From an uncultured Bacilli bacterium (GTDB taxonomy: Bacteria; Bacillota_I; Bacilli_A; RF39; UBA660), in NCBI GenBank assembly GCA_934130215.1, contig CAKOXR010000019.1, forward strand, positions 1 through 16,923: 16,923 nt of DNA, in the 5' to 3' direction. Below the pieces are notes generated by a model. It did no database searches. It saw nothing but the letters and a program-made list of their open reading frames with translations, and was not told the origin of the DNA. Positions 1 to 7,904 of the stretch are shown piece after piece; positions within the stretch are counted from its first letter, which is position 1; every line of letters begins with the position of its first letter. The translations under genes and the position numbers were made by a program.

Positions 1-1153
1 TGATAAAATGGTTAAAGGTGCTATTAGAGAACATAAAACAGTACTTGAAATTGCAGATTATTATACCAAAGCATTTAAAAATGATACTGATAAATTAAAT
101 ATAAAATGGCCTGAAACAGTAGTAAAAGCAACAGATTGTATAAATGATTATATTAAAATTATACAAACATTATTAGATAAAAATTATGCTTATATATCAA
201 ACGGAAATGTTTATTTTGATGTAACGAAATTAGATGATTATTACAAATTAACAAATCATGTAATAGATGATATGGTAGTTGGAGCAAGAGAAAATGTTGG
301 ATTAGATAATAGTAAACATAATCAAGCAGATTTTGTATTATGGTTTACAAAATCAAAATTTAATGAACAAGAATTAAAATGGGAAAGTCCATGGGGATTA
401 GGATACCCAGGATGGCATATTGAATGTTCTGGAATAAGTATTAAATATTTAGGAGAATATTTAGATATCCATTGTGGTGGAGTAGATAATATATTTCCTC
501 ATCATACAAATGAAATTGCTCAATCTGAAAGTTATTTAGGTCATAAATGGTGTAATTACTGGGTTCATGCTGAACATTTAAATGATAAAAATGGAAAAAT
601 GAGTAAATCAAATGGTGATTTTTTAACAATATCATTACTAGAAAGTAAAGGATATGATCCGCTAGCTTATAGATTAATGTGTTTACAATCACATTATAGA
701 AAACAATTGGTATTTTCTTATGAAGCATTAGATATTTCTTTAAATACTTATTTAAAATTAAAAAGCAAAATTAAATCAATAATTAATGATAATATAGTAA
801 ATGAAAATGATTTTAATAAATATAATTTACAATTTATAACTGCTTTAAATGATGATTTAAATACATCATATGCTATAACAATACTTTATGATGTAATAAA
901 ATCTGATATAAATAGTGGAACAAAATTGAAATTAATTGAATCATTTGATAAAGTATTAAGTTTAGATTTATTAAATAATACAAAAAAAGAAATTGATGAT
1001 GAAATGAAATCATATATTTTATCTAAAATCGAAGAAAGAAATATCGCTAAAAAAAATAAAAACTATGATTTGGCAGATAAAATAAGAAATGAATTATTAG
1101 AGCAAGGAATTATTTTAAAAGATACAAGAGAGGGTACTACATATGAGGTATAA
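1..1153 (+). CDS. cysS: Cysteinyl-tRNA synthetase, 5'-truncated by the window edge
   Basis: This class I aminoacyl-tRNA synthetase charges tRNA-Cys with cysteine in the cytosol. The frame is open to the left edge: two codons (Asp-Lys, bases 2-7) precede the first ATG at 8 and fit the family's TDIDDK segment. The ATG at 8 is therefore internal, and the N-terminal Rossmann part with the HIGH motif and first zinc Cys is missing. Counting from that Met, visible landmarks are WHIEC with zinc ligand C140, HHTNE with zinc ligands H166 and E169, KMSKS at 197-201, and the helical anticodon-binding C-terminus ending near 381. The piece lacks roughly the first 80 residues of a usual ~460-aa enzyme. The stop codon lies inside a terminator stem. 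The mrnC and trmH-type genes that follow cysS in Bacillus are absent here. Confidence 0.97.
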   Translation, partial: DKMVKGAIREHKTVLEIADYYTKAFKNDTDKLNIKWPETVVKATDCINDYIKIIQTLLDKNYAYISNGNVYFDVTKLDDYYKLTNHVIDDMVVGARENVGLDNSKHNQADFVLWFTKSKFNEQELKWESPWGLGYPGWHIECSGISIKYLGEYLDIHCGGVDNIFPHHTNEIAQSESYLGHKWCNYWVHAEHLNDKNGKMSKSNGDFLTISLLESKGYDPLAYRLMCLQSHYRKQLVFSYEALDISLNTYLKLKSKIKSIINDNIVNENDFNKYNLQFITALNDDLNTSYAITILYDVIKSDINSGTKLKLIESFDKVLSLDLLNNTKKEIDDEMKSYILSKIEERNIAKKNKNYDLADKIRNELLEQGIILKDTREGTTYEV

Positions 1154-1171
1154 AAATACCTCTTTTGTTTT
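1145..1171 (+). terminator. Intrinsic terminator of cysS
   Basis: A perfect 7-bp stem, GAGGTAT/ATACCTC, with an AAAA loop is followed by TTTTGTTTT. The left arm begins in the last two codons of cysS and includes the first base of the stop codon, so coding and termination signals overlap. Confidence 0.9.
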
Positions 1172-1198
1172 GACATTATTAATATTTTATTATAAAAT
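1170..1198 (+). promoter_or_regulatory. Sigma-A type promoter for the 285-aa gene
   Basis: A consensus -35 TTGACA (1170-1175), 17-bp spacer and -10 TAAAAT (1193-1198) start in the T-tract of the cysS terminator. The ribosome-binding site AAGGGAG at 1209-1215 follows, then ATG at 1222. Confidence 0.75.
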
Positions 1199-1221
1199 AA
1201 AGACTATTAAGGGAGATATAT

Positions 1222-2079
1222 ATGGTTAGTCGTAAAGAACTTGAGTATGTTAATCAATATGCTAGAACAGTTCCTTTTCCAGGAAAAAATTATGCTATTG
1301 ATGCTATGGAAATGTTAATTAAAGCTTATAAAACATATATAAATAATTATCAAGGTAAAAGTTATAATTTTATATTTAGTGATGGAGAAGAAATAAATTT
1401 TCAGATTTTTGATAAAAATATAGCTCATTTATTTGGAATTGATTATAAAAGTTTAAAAAGTGATTCTATGAAAAATACAATGGGTGAAGTTTTAGATTTT
1501 AATGCACATGAAACTGGTGGATCAGATATATTATTAAAAAGAATTATTGATAGATGTGATGAAGTAATAAATAATGATAGTAAAGCAAATAATTATCGTA
1601 TTTTAAATTATTATCGTATATTAATTAAATGTTCTGCTTTTTCTAAATTATCAACATTTGAAAATTTTAATTTTGGATGTCTTAAATTTGATAAAACTGT
1701 TTATGAAAAAATAAATAATATAACATTTTCTCCACAATCAAATAAATTTTTCTTTGTACCTTCAAATGAAGCTGTTACACCTTATTTTATGATGGGAATA
1801 AGAAAAGATAATGGAAATGATATGTATATTCCTGAAACTATATTTGCATCAGAAGGTTTTGATAAGATGATTAATTATCAATCATTTATTTTACCAATAC
1901 AAATATTAATAAATGATAATTTTAATTTTAGTAAAATAAAAGCATCTTCTAAAGAAAAATTAGATCTTTTAAATTTATATAAATCTTTAATTGGTATGTA
2001 TCATACTAATACTACCATTGATATATATAATGATTATGAAAATATATTAAGGGAAAATAAAGAATTGAAATTAAAATAA
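1222..2079 (+). CDS. PBECR4-like (phage Barnase-EndoU-ColicinE5/D-RelE) domain protein, 285 aa
   Basis: This protein is not identified with certainty. It has a polar N-terminal helix, then residues about 48-73 with the pattern strand, DGEEINFQIFDKN, AHLFGI. That resembles the start of PBECR4 domains, where a short-chain strand pair is followed by nF.HL.Gi. Residues 137-230 add a STFENFNFG strand, a FFFVP strand, a YFMMGIRKD strand and YIPETIFAS, again in the order seen in that family. PBECR domains were described in phage polyvalent proteins and are predicted RNA-directed nucleases or toxins; activity here is inference. There is no signal peptide or TM segment. The gene has its own promoter and a good ribosome-binding site, no terminator of its own, and its last codons carry the truB promoter. 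No antitoxin-like partner gene is visible. It could instead be a structural relative with no nuclease role. Confidence 0.5.
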   Translation: MVSRKELEYVNQYARTVPFPGKNYAIDAMEMLIKAYKTYINNYQGKSYNFIFSDGEEINFQIFDKNIAHLFGIDYKSLKSDSMKNTMGEVLDFNAHETGGSDILLKRIIDRCDEVINNDSKANNYRILNYYRILIKCSAFSKLSTFENFNFGCLKFDKTVYEKINNITFSPQSNKFFFVPSNEAVTPYFMMGIRKDNGNDMYIPETIFASEGFDKMINYQSFILPIQILINDNFNFSKIKASSKEKLDLLNLYKSLIGMYHTNTTIDIYNDYENILRENKELKLK

Positions 2080-2093
2080 AAATATAATATACT
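2065..2093 (+). promoter_or_regulatory. Promoter for truB, predicted leaderless transcript
   Basis: A -35 TTGAAA (2065-2070), exactly 17 bp, and -10 TATACT (2088-2093) lie partly inside the last codons of the upstream gene. Six bases separate the -10 from the truB ATG at 2100, so initiation about 7 nt past the -10 falls on the A of ATG. No Shine-Dalgarno sequence lies between the stop at 2079 and the ATG. Confidence 0.6.
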
Positions 2094-2099
2094 ATAAAT

Positions 2100-2939
2100 A
2101 TGGATGGAATAATTATAATTGATAAAGAAAAAAATATAACTAGTAGAGATGTAGTTAATAAAGTTTCTAAAAAACTTGGAATTAAAAAGATTGGGCATAC
2201 AGGTACTTTAGATCCTATTGCAACTGGTGTTTTGGTTTTATGTGTTGGAAAAGCAACTAAATTGGTTGATTTAATAACAGGGTATGATAAAGAGTATATT
2301 GCTCGTGTTTGTTTGGGAACTTTAACAGATACATTAGATATAACTGGTAATATATTAAAAGAAGAAAATGTAAAAGTTACTTATAAGGAAATTAATGAAG
2401 TTTTAAATAGTTTTGTTCCTGGTTATGAACAAGAAGTTCCTATTTATTCAGCTGTTAAAATAAATGGAAAAAAACTTTATGAATATGCTAGGTCTCATGA
2501 AGATATAGAATTACCAAAAAGAAATATTAAAATTAATTTTATTAAATTAATATCTGATATAGAGTATAAAGATGGTAAAACATATTTTTCTTTTATAACA
2601 AATGTTAGCAAAGGAACTTATATCAGAAGTTTAATAAATGATATTGGAAAAAAATTAAATACATATGGTACAATGGTTGAGTTAAGAAGAATAAAACAAG
2701 GAGATTTTAAGATAGAAGATAGCTGTACTATAGAAAATTTAAAAATCATTAAAATTGAGGATGTATTAAATAGTTATTTTAAAGTTGATATAAATGATGA
2801 ATTATATAAAAAGATAAGTAATGGGGTAAAAGTAAAAAATGAATTTAATTGCAATATTGTAGTTTTTACACATAATAGCAAAATTGTTGCAATTTATAAA
2901 GAAGAAAATGGTTATTTAAAACCATATAAAATGTTTTAA
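2100..2939 (+). CDS. truB: tRNA pseudouridine(55) synthase TruB
   Basis: TruB isomerises U55 in the T-loop of tRNAs to pseudouridine and also acts as a tRNA folding chaperone. The 279-aa protein starts MDGIIIIDKEKNITSRDVV, the standard TruB N-terminus, which fixes the ATG at 2100 although it has no ribosome-binding site. The catalytic motif GHTGTLDP places the nucleophile at D38. The KEYIA motif supplies the base-stacking Y66, and the PIYSAVKINGKKLYEYAR segment follows. KGTYIRSLINDIG is the later conserved block, and the C-terminus ends in a short PUA-like tail (residues about 230-279). In Bacillus truB sits between rbfA and ribF; neither is present here. It lies 38 nt before miaB, probably as one transcript, giving a pair of tRNA-modification genes. 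Confidence 0.96.
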   Translation: MDGIIIIDKEKNITSRDVVNKVSKKLGIKKIGHTGTLDPIATGVLVLCVGKATKLVDLITGYDKEYIARVCLGTLTDTLDITGNILKEENVKVTYKEINEVLNSFVPGYEQEVPIYSAVKINGKKLYEYARSHEDIELPKRNIKINFIKLISDIEYKDGKTYFSFITNVSKGTYIRSLINDIGKKLNTYGTMVELRRIKQGDFKIEDSCTIENLKIIKIEDVLNSYFKVDINDELYKKISNGVKVKNEFNCNIVVFTHNSKIVAIYKEENGYLKPYKMF

Positions 2940-2977
2940 AGTATGTGTAAATAAAATATAGAAAGAAGAGATATTAT

Positions 2978-4378
2978 ATGTTAAAACCATGTCAAATGGA
3001 AGAAAAGAAAAGAAGTAAAGATGAAGTTTTTAAAAAGGAAGAATATATTACATTTAATAACATTGGAAATAACAAAACATATTTTGTAAAAACATATGGT
3101 TGTCAAATGAATGAGCATGATAGTGAAAATATAAGGGCGATACTTGAAGATATAGGTTTTAAACCTAGTTCTGATATATATAATAGCGATTTAGTTATTT
3201 TAAATACATGTGCTATTAGAGAAAATGCTCATAATAAAGTATTTGGACTTTTAGGAAGAATAAAACATAATAAAGAATCTAGAGATGTTATTGTTGGTTT
3301 TTGTGGTTGTATGGCTCAAGAAGAACATGTTGTAAACTTAATAGAAAGCAAATATAAATATATTGACTTTGTACTTGGTACACATAATATACATAAATTA
3401 CCTTCTATATTAAATAGTGTTATTAAAAATAAAGAAAGAGTAATTGAAGTTTATAATAGACCTACATCAATTATAGAGGATATTCCTGTTAAAAGGGATA
3501 GTAATATTAAAGCTTGGGTTAATATTATGCTTGGTTGTGATAAGTTTTGTACATATTGTATTGTTCCTTATACAAGGGGTAGTCAAAGAAGTAGAAGTAA
3601 AGATGATATTTTAAAAGAAGTTATTAATTTAAAAAATGATGGTTATAAGGAAATAACTTTACTTGGACAAAATGTAAATGCTTATGGTAAAGATTTAAAT
3701 AATAATTATAAAATGGCTGATTTACTAGAGGATGTTGCTAAAACTGGTATTGAAAGAATAAGATTTGTTACTAGTCATCCTTGGGATTTTGAGGATAAAA
3801 TGATAGATGTTATTAGTAAATATCCTAATATAATGCCATATATTCATTTGCCTTTACAAAGTGGTTCTGATAGGATATTAAAGCTTATGGGTAGAAGATA
3901 CACAAAAGATGATTATTTTAATTTATTTTGTAAAATAAAAGAAAAAGTTGATAGAGTTAGTATTACTACTGATATTATTGTTGGTTTTCCTGGTGAAACA
4001 GAGGAAGATTTTAATGAAACTTTAGATTTGTATAATAAATGTAAATTTGATTCTGCTTTTACTTTTATATTTAGTCCACGCGAAGGAACTCCTGCTTCTT
4101 TAATGGAAGATAATATTAGTTTAAAAGAAAAAGAAGAAAGATTACATAAATTAAATGAATTAGTTAATAAATATAGTTTAGAAAAAAATTTATCATATTT
4201 AAATAAAACTGTTCCTGTTTTAATTGAGGGTTATAGTGATAAAGATGGTATTTTAATGGGATATACTGATACAATGAAGTTAGTTAATGTTAAAACTAAT
4301 AAAAATAATATTGGGAAAATTATTAATGTAAAAATTAATGATTGTAAAACTTGGAGTTTGAATGGGGAGGAAATATAA
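2978..4378 (+). CDS. miaB: tRNA-2-methylthio-N6-dimethylallyladenosine synthase MiaB
   Basis: This radical-SAM methylthiotransferase adds a 2-methylthio group to i6A37 of tRNAs using two 4Fe-4S clusters. The 466-aa protein opens with a basic, acidic extension of about 33 residues like that of B. subtilis MiaB (YmcB). The N-terminal methylthiotransferase domain follows, with GCQMN (C42), NTC (C78) and GC (C111) holding the auxiliary cluster. The radical-SAM motif CDKFCTYC (C187, C191, C194) is next, and a TRAM domain (about 404-466) binds tRNA. The SIIEDIPVKR and AWVNIMLGC segments favour MiaB over MtaB or RimO. The ribosome-binding site before the ATG is weak (GAAGAG). The stop codon overlaps the next start by one base, indicating translational coupling. 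In B. subtilis the same gene precedes ymcA and cotE; here cotE lies further downstream. Confidence 0.95.
   Translation: MLKPCQMEEKKRSKDEVFKKEEYITFNNIGNNKTYFVKTYGCQMNEHDSENIRAILEDIGFKPSSDIYNSDLVILNTCAIRENAHNKVFGLLGRIKHNKESRDVIVGFCGCMAQEEHVVNLIESKYKYIDFVLGTHNIHKLPSILNSVIKNKERVIEVYNRPTSIIEDIPVKRDSNIKAWVNIMLGCDKFCTYCIVPYTRGSQRSRSKDDILKEVINLKNDGYKEITLLGQNVNAYGKDLNNNYKMADLLEDVAKTGIERIRFVTSHPWDFEDKMIDVISKYPNIMPYIHLPLQSGSDRILKLMGRRYTKDDYFNLFCKIKEKVDRVSITTDIIVGFPGETEEDFNETLDLYNKCKFDSAFTFIFSPREGTPASLMEDNISLKEKEERLHKLNELVNKYSLEKNLSYLNKTVPVLIEGYSDKDGILMGYTDTMKLVNVKTNKNNIGKIINVKINDCKTWSLNGEEI
4364..4370 (+). promoter_or_regulatory. Ribosome-binding site deciding the ligase start
   Basis: GGGGAGG sits 7 nt before the ATG at 4378, within the last codons of miaB. 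It favours 4378 over the in-frame upstream ATG at 4351, which has no ribosome-binding site and lies deeper inside miaB. Confidence 0.8.
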
Positions 4379-6063
4379 TGATTGAAAGTGTATTTAAGAC
4401 ACGACCATTTATACCAAATGTAAATATTAGTAGTACATTTGATTTGGTATCTTTAAAAAATAGGAAAGAGAAAGCTATTGATTGTTTAGATTTAGAAGCT
4501 AGTTATCAAGATTTAATTGATGATTCTATTGTAATGGCAAAGGCTTTTAGAGAATTAAATATTAAAAAGAATGATATTGTTTGTGTTTCTATGCCAAATA
4601 TATATCAAGCTGTTACTACTTTTTTTGCTCTTAATAGAGTAGGGGCATGTACTACATTTTTAAATTCTTTTTCATCAAGAGATGAAATAATTCATTATTT
4701 GAATGAATTTGAATCACCTATTTTTATAAATTATGATAAAGATAGTGAATATAATCAAATTATTAAAAAAAATACAAAGGTTAAACAAATTATTACTTTA
4801 AAGAAAGAAGATTTAAATGATAAAAAATTTAATGAATCAGATAAACTATTTGGTTATAATGATTTTATAGATTATAAAGATTTAGGTTCAATTTCAAATT
4901 ATTATAATGGTAATAATAATAGTTTACATAGTGGATCTTTAGATGCTTTAATATTATTTACAAGTGGTACAACTGGTAAACCTAAAGCTGTTGTTTTAAC
5001 AAATAAAAATATTATTGCTTCTTGTATTTATTTGAAAAATTCATCAAATACAAAAGCTAAAAAGGGTGAAAGTACTCTTGTTTGTGTACCTTTTACATAT
5101 CCATATGGATTTGCAACAAGTACATTAACTTCTTTGATGTGTGGTAGAAAAGCTATATTGGGACCTAATTTATCAAAAGATAATATTTCTTATTATTTAT
5201 CAAAAAGACCAAATATAATATTTGGTAGTCCTGCTTTACTTGAACTTATCAAAAAATATACATTACCTTATCAAGATTTATCAAGTATTCATACATTTAT
5301 TTCTGGAGGAGATTTTTTAAGTCCTCAAAAAAATATTGAGGGTAGAGATTTCTTTAGAGAACATAATGCTATTGTAAAAATATGTAATGGTGCAGGTAAT
5401 GCTGAAACTGTTGGTGCTAATACAAATGCTGTTGGTGTTAAAGAAAATTTGGACACAGTTGGTAAAATTTTAACTGGTTCTAAAGCTATTATTATGAATA
5501 ATGATTATACAAAAGAATTAAATTATGGTGAAGAAGGATTATTATGTGTTGCGGGTGAACATATATTTAAAAAATATTATAATAATCCTACTGAAACTAA
5601 AAATGTTAAATTTATACATAATGGTAGATTATATTTTAAAACTGGAACAAGGGGTATATTAACTAAAGATGGTTATTTTAAATTAACTGGTAGAGATTGT
5701 CGTTATTATATTATGTCAACTTTAAATAAAGTATATTGTGATAGAGTTCAAATGCTTATGTCTTATATTGATGAAGTTGAGGATGTTGCTTTTGTTCCTA
5801 AACCTGATGATGATATGTTATATGTTGGAATTGCTTATGTTGTTTTAAAGAAAGGTTTAATTCCAAATGAAGAAATAAAAAATAAAATTTATCAAAAATG
5901 TAAGGGCATACTTGTATCTCCAAATGGAGAAGATTGTCAATTAAAAGAAAATGAAATACCTGCTGATATTGTTTTTGTTAATGAATTACCTAGAACAAAA
6001 GCAGATAAAATTGATTATAATGAACTTGAGGAAAAAGCTAAAAAATTGATTTTAAAAAACTAA
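4378..6063 (+). CDS. AMP-binding (ANL superfamily) ligase, acyl-CoA synthetase-like
   Basis: This is an adenylate-forming enzyme of the acyl-CoA synthetase/NRPS-adenylation superfamily, which would activate a carboxylic acid with ATP as an acyl-AMP; the substrate is unknown. From the ATG at 4378 it has 561 aa. The phosphate loop FTSGTTGKPK is at 194-203. A weak A5 motif GAGNAE is near 338-343, where YGxTE is usual. The C-terminal subdomain hinge is GRDCRYYI (439-446), and ELPRTKADKIDY keeps the catalytic Lys at 544. Oddly, the ribose-binding TGD motif reads KTGTRG (421-426), so the near-invariant Asp is Thr424, and the hinge Lys-Asp is also changed. ATP use may therefore be altered or lost. 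It is cytosolic with no signal or TM segment. It is coupled to miaB by a TAATG overlap and ends in a terminator, so it probably closes the truB-miaB transcript. Confidence 0.85.
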   Translation: MIESVFKTRPFIPNVNISSTFDLVSLKNRKEKAIDCLDLEASYQDLIDDSIVMAKAFRELNIKKNDIVCVSMPNIYQAVTTFFALNRVGACTTFLNSFSSRDEIIHYLNEFESPIFINYDKDSEYNQIIKKNTKVKQIITLKKEDLNDKKFNESDKLFGYNDFIDYKDLGSISNYYNGNNNSLHSGSLDALILFTSGTTGKPKAVVLTNKNIIASCIYLKNSSNTKAKKGESTLVCVPFTYPYGFATSTLTSLMCGRKAILGPNLSKDNISYYLSKRPNIIFGSPALLELIKKYTLPYQDLSSIHTFISGGDFLSPQKNIEGRDFFREHNAIVKICNGAGNAETVGANTNAVGVKENLDTVGKILTGSKAIIMNNDYTKELNYGEEGLLCVAGEHIFKKYYNNPTETKNVKFIHNGRLYFKTGTRGILTKDGYFKLTGRDCRYYIMSTLNKVYCDRVQMLMSYIDEVEDVAFVPKPDDDMLYVGIAYVVLKKGLIPNEEIKNKIYQKCKGILVSPNGEDCQLKENEIPADIVFVNELPRTKADKIDYNELEEKAKKLILKN

Positions 6064-6084
6064 ATATTGATGTTTAGTTTTTTT
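6056..6084 (+). terminator. AT-rich intrinsic terminator after the ligase
   Basis: A 9-bp stem, AAAACTAAA/TTTAGTTTT, with an 8-nt loop (6065-6072) is followed by a run of T to 6084. The ligase stop codon (6061-6063) lies in the left arm. The loop holds the -35 of the next promoter. Confidence 0.7.
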
Positions 6085-6095
6085 CATGTTATACT
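6067..6095 (+). promoter_or_regulatory. Promoter for the 7TM pseudokinase gene
   Basis: A -35 TTGATG (6067-6072) lies in the terminator loop, followed by a 17-bp spacer and -10 TATACT (6090-6095). The strong ribosome-binding site TAGGAGGT (6103-6110) begins at about the predicted start of transcription, before ATG 6115. Confidence 0.6.
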
Positions 6096-6114
6096 TTTAT
6101 AGTAGGAGGTTCTT

Positions 6115-7854
6115 ATGGGTAGTGGTATTTATTTTCCTTTATCAGCAGTTTTATTTAGTCTTTTATTAATTGGTTTAACTTTTTTTAAAAAACATATTAA
6201 AACAGTTGAAACAAAATTATATTCACTTTTAGTTATATCAAATTTTTTTGGTTTAGTTATTGAACTTTTATGTACTTATGCTTCATATATTCATAATAGT
6301 AATTTATTACTTTCAAATTTTATTTTAAAATTATATTTATTATGTATAACAGCATGGGTATATATATTTACATTTTATATTATTTATATTTCTGTTGATT
6401 TAAAAAAATTTGATTTAAAAAAAGCTAAATTTTATTCAATTGTTGTATTTTGTATTATAAGCATTCTTATATTTATTTTACCTATTACTTTAGTTATTAA
6501 AGATAATTTTAATATAAGATATACAGAAGGATTTAGTGTTTATTTTACATATGGTATTTCAAGTATTCTTATTTTAATTATTTTTATTTATATTATTAAA
6601 AATATTAAAAATTTAAAATCTAAAAGATATATACCTTTATTTGCTTTTTTGATTGTAGGATCTGGTGCTATGACAATTCAAATGTTTAATCCTGGTATGC
6701 TTCTTGTAACTTATATTGAAACTTTTATTACTTCTTTAATGTATCATACTATAGAAAATCCTGATTTAAAAGTTATTAATGAACTTAAAAAAAATAGAAG
6801 TTTAACAAATAAAAGTTATATTGAAAAATCAAATTTTTTATTTAGGATGAGTGCTGAAGTTAGGAAACCTATTGAAAATATAAAAGAATTAAATGATTGT
6901 AATTTAGATTCAAATAATTTAGAAGAAATTAAAGAAAATTCAAAAGATATTGATTTAAATATAAGAGATGCTAATTTTACTATTAATAATGTTTTAGATG
7001 TTAATAATTTAGATATTAAAAATATAAATATTATTAAAAATAAATATAATGTTATTAAATTATTAAATGAAATTAAATTAAGGGAATCTAAAAAGATAAA
7101 AAATATTAGATTTGATTTTAATATAAGTGAAAATATACCAGAATATTTATATGGAGATTCTATTAGAATTAAAAATGTAATAACTTGTATTTTAGATAAT
7201 TGTATTTCTAGAACAACTGATGGTTTTATTGAAGTTAATGTTAATTCAATTAATAAGTATGATGTTTGCAGACTTATTATTACTATTGAAGATAGTAGTA
7301 CTCCTTTATCACTTGATGATATTAATAATATATTAAGTAATGATAATATAATAAATGAAGATAAATTAACTATTTATGATATAAATAAAGTTATAAATTT
7401 AATGAATGGTAATTTAATGATTAAAAGTGATGAAGGAAATGAATTTTTACTTTCTATAGATAGTAAAATAGTTAATTTGGATAATAAAGAAGAAATTACT
7501 AATGATACGGATATATTATTTATATCAAATGATAATAAATTATTAAAAAAATTGGAATCATTATTTGATGAATATAGCTCAAATTCTGTTTTAAATGGTT
7601 TAGATGGAATAGATTTAATAAAAGCAGGTGAAAATTATAATTTAATTTTAATTGATGATGAAATGAGTCCTATTAGTGGATTGGAAGTTTTAAAAAAACT
7701 AAGAAGTTTAGATATTAATATACCTTGTATTGTATTACTAAATCATGATAAAGAAAGAATTAAAAATCATTATATTAAAGATGGATTTGTTGATTATATT
7801 TTAAAAGATGATTTAACAAATGAAGTAAATAGAATAATTAAGAAAATGCTTTAA
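6115..7854 (+). CDS. Seven-TM hybrid histidine kinase homologue with degenerate catalytic motifs
   Basis: This 579-aa membrane protein has the layout of a hybrid sensor kinase. Seven hydrophobic segments (about 7-24, 36-57, 71-94, 106-128, 141-161, 172-190, 194-211) recall 7TM histidine-kinase sensors. A dimerisation helix follows, then an HATPase-like region (310-450) and a receiver-like domain (465-579). The H-box reads MSAEVRKP (245-252): Ala247 (codon GCT) replaces the phospho-accepting His. The N-box Asn362 is kept, but the G1 box is EDSSTP (392-397) with both glycines lost, and the G2 box is LTIYDI. In the receiver, Asp514 and Lys564 remain, yet the acidic pair is Ser471-Asn472 and the switch Thr/Ser is Asn543. 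The frame is intact, so this looks like a selected pseudokinase rather than a decayed gene. It may act as a ligand-responsive scaffold or partner of another kinase; no response-regulator gene is adjacent. It has its own promoter and terminator. Confidence 0.85.
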   Translation: MGSGIYFPLSAVLFSLLLIGLTFFKKHIKTVETKLYSLLVISNFFGLVIELLCTYASYIHNSNLLLSNFILKLYLLCITAWVYIFTFYIIYISVDLKKFDLKKAKFYSIVVFCIISILIFILPITLVIKDNFNIRYTEGFSVYFTYGISSILILIIFIYIIKNIKNLKSKRYIPLFAFLIVGSGAMTIQMFNPGMLLVTYIETFITSLMYHTIENPDLKVINELKKNRSLTNKSYIEKSNFLFRMSAEVRKPIENIKELNDCNLDSNNLEEIKENSKDIDLNIRDANFTINNVLDVNNLDIKNINIIKNKYNVIKLLNEIKLRESKKIKNIRFDFNISENIPEYLYGDSIRIKNVITCILDNCISRTTDGFIEVNVNSINKYDVCRLIITIEDSSTPLSLDDINNILSNDNIINEDKLTIYDINKVINLMNGNLMIKSDEGNEFLLSIDSKIVNLDNKEEITNDTDILFISNDNKLLKKLESLFDEYSSNSVLNGLDGIDLIKAGENYNLILIDDEMSPISGLEVLKKLRSLDINIPCIVLLNHDKERIKNHYIKDGFVDYILKDDLTNEVNRIIKKML

Positions 7855-7868
7855 ATAGCATTTTTTTT
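7843..7868 (+). terminator. Intrinsic terminator of the pseudokinase gene
   Basis: Stem AAAATGCT/AGCATTTT with loop TTAAAT runs into a tract of eight or more T. The stop codon is in the loop region, so the hairpin starts within the last codons. Confidence 0.8.
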
Positions 7869-7904
7869 ATGGTTTTGCATACATTAAAATGAGGGGGAAT
7901 TAAA

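Noticed and set aside
441..728. Minus-strand 95-codon open frame
   Set aside because: It lies wholly antisense to conserved cysS sequence including zinc and KMSKS motifs, and the product resembles nothing.
4351..4377. Upstream ATG for the AMP-binding ligase
   Set aside because: It has no ribosome-binding site and would read through the one (4364-4370) that serves the ATG at 4378.
6115..7854. Pseudogene call for the kinase homologue
   Set aside because: The frame is complete with promoter, ribosome-binding site and terminator, and hydrophobic and core positions are kept; substitutions are confined to catalytic motifs.
7875..7890. Promoter for cotE from TTGCAT and TAAAAT
   Set aside because: The elements are only 4 bp apart and neither has a properly spaced partner; a sporulation sigma-factor site could not be recognised.
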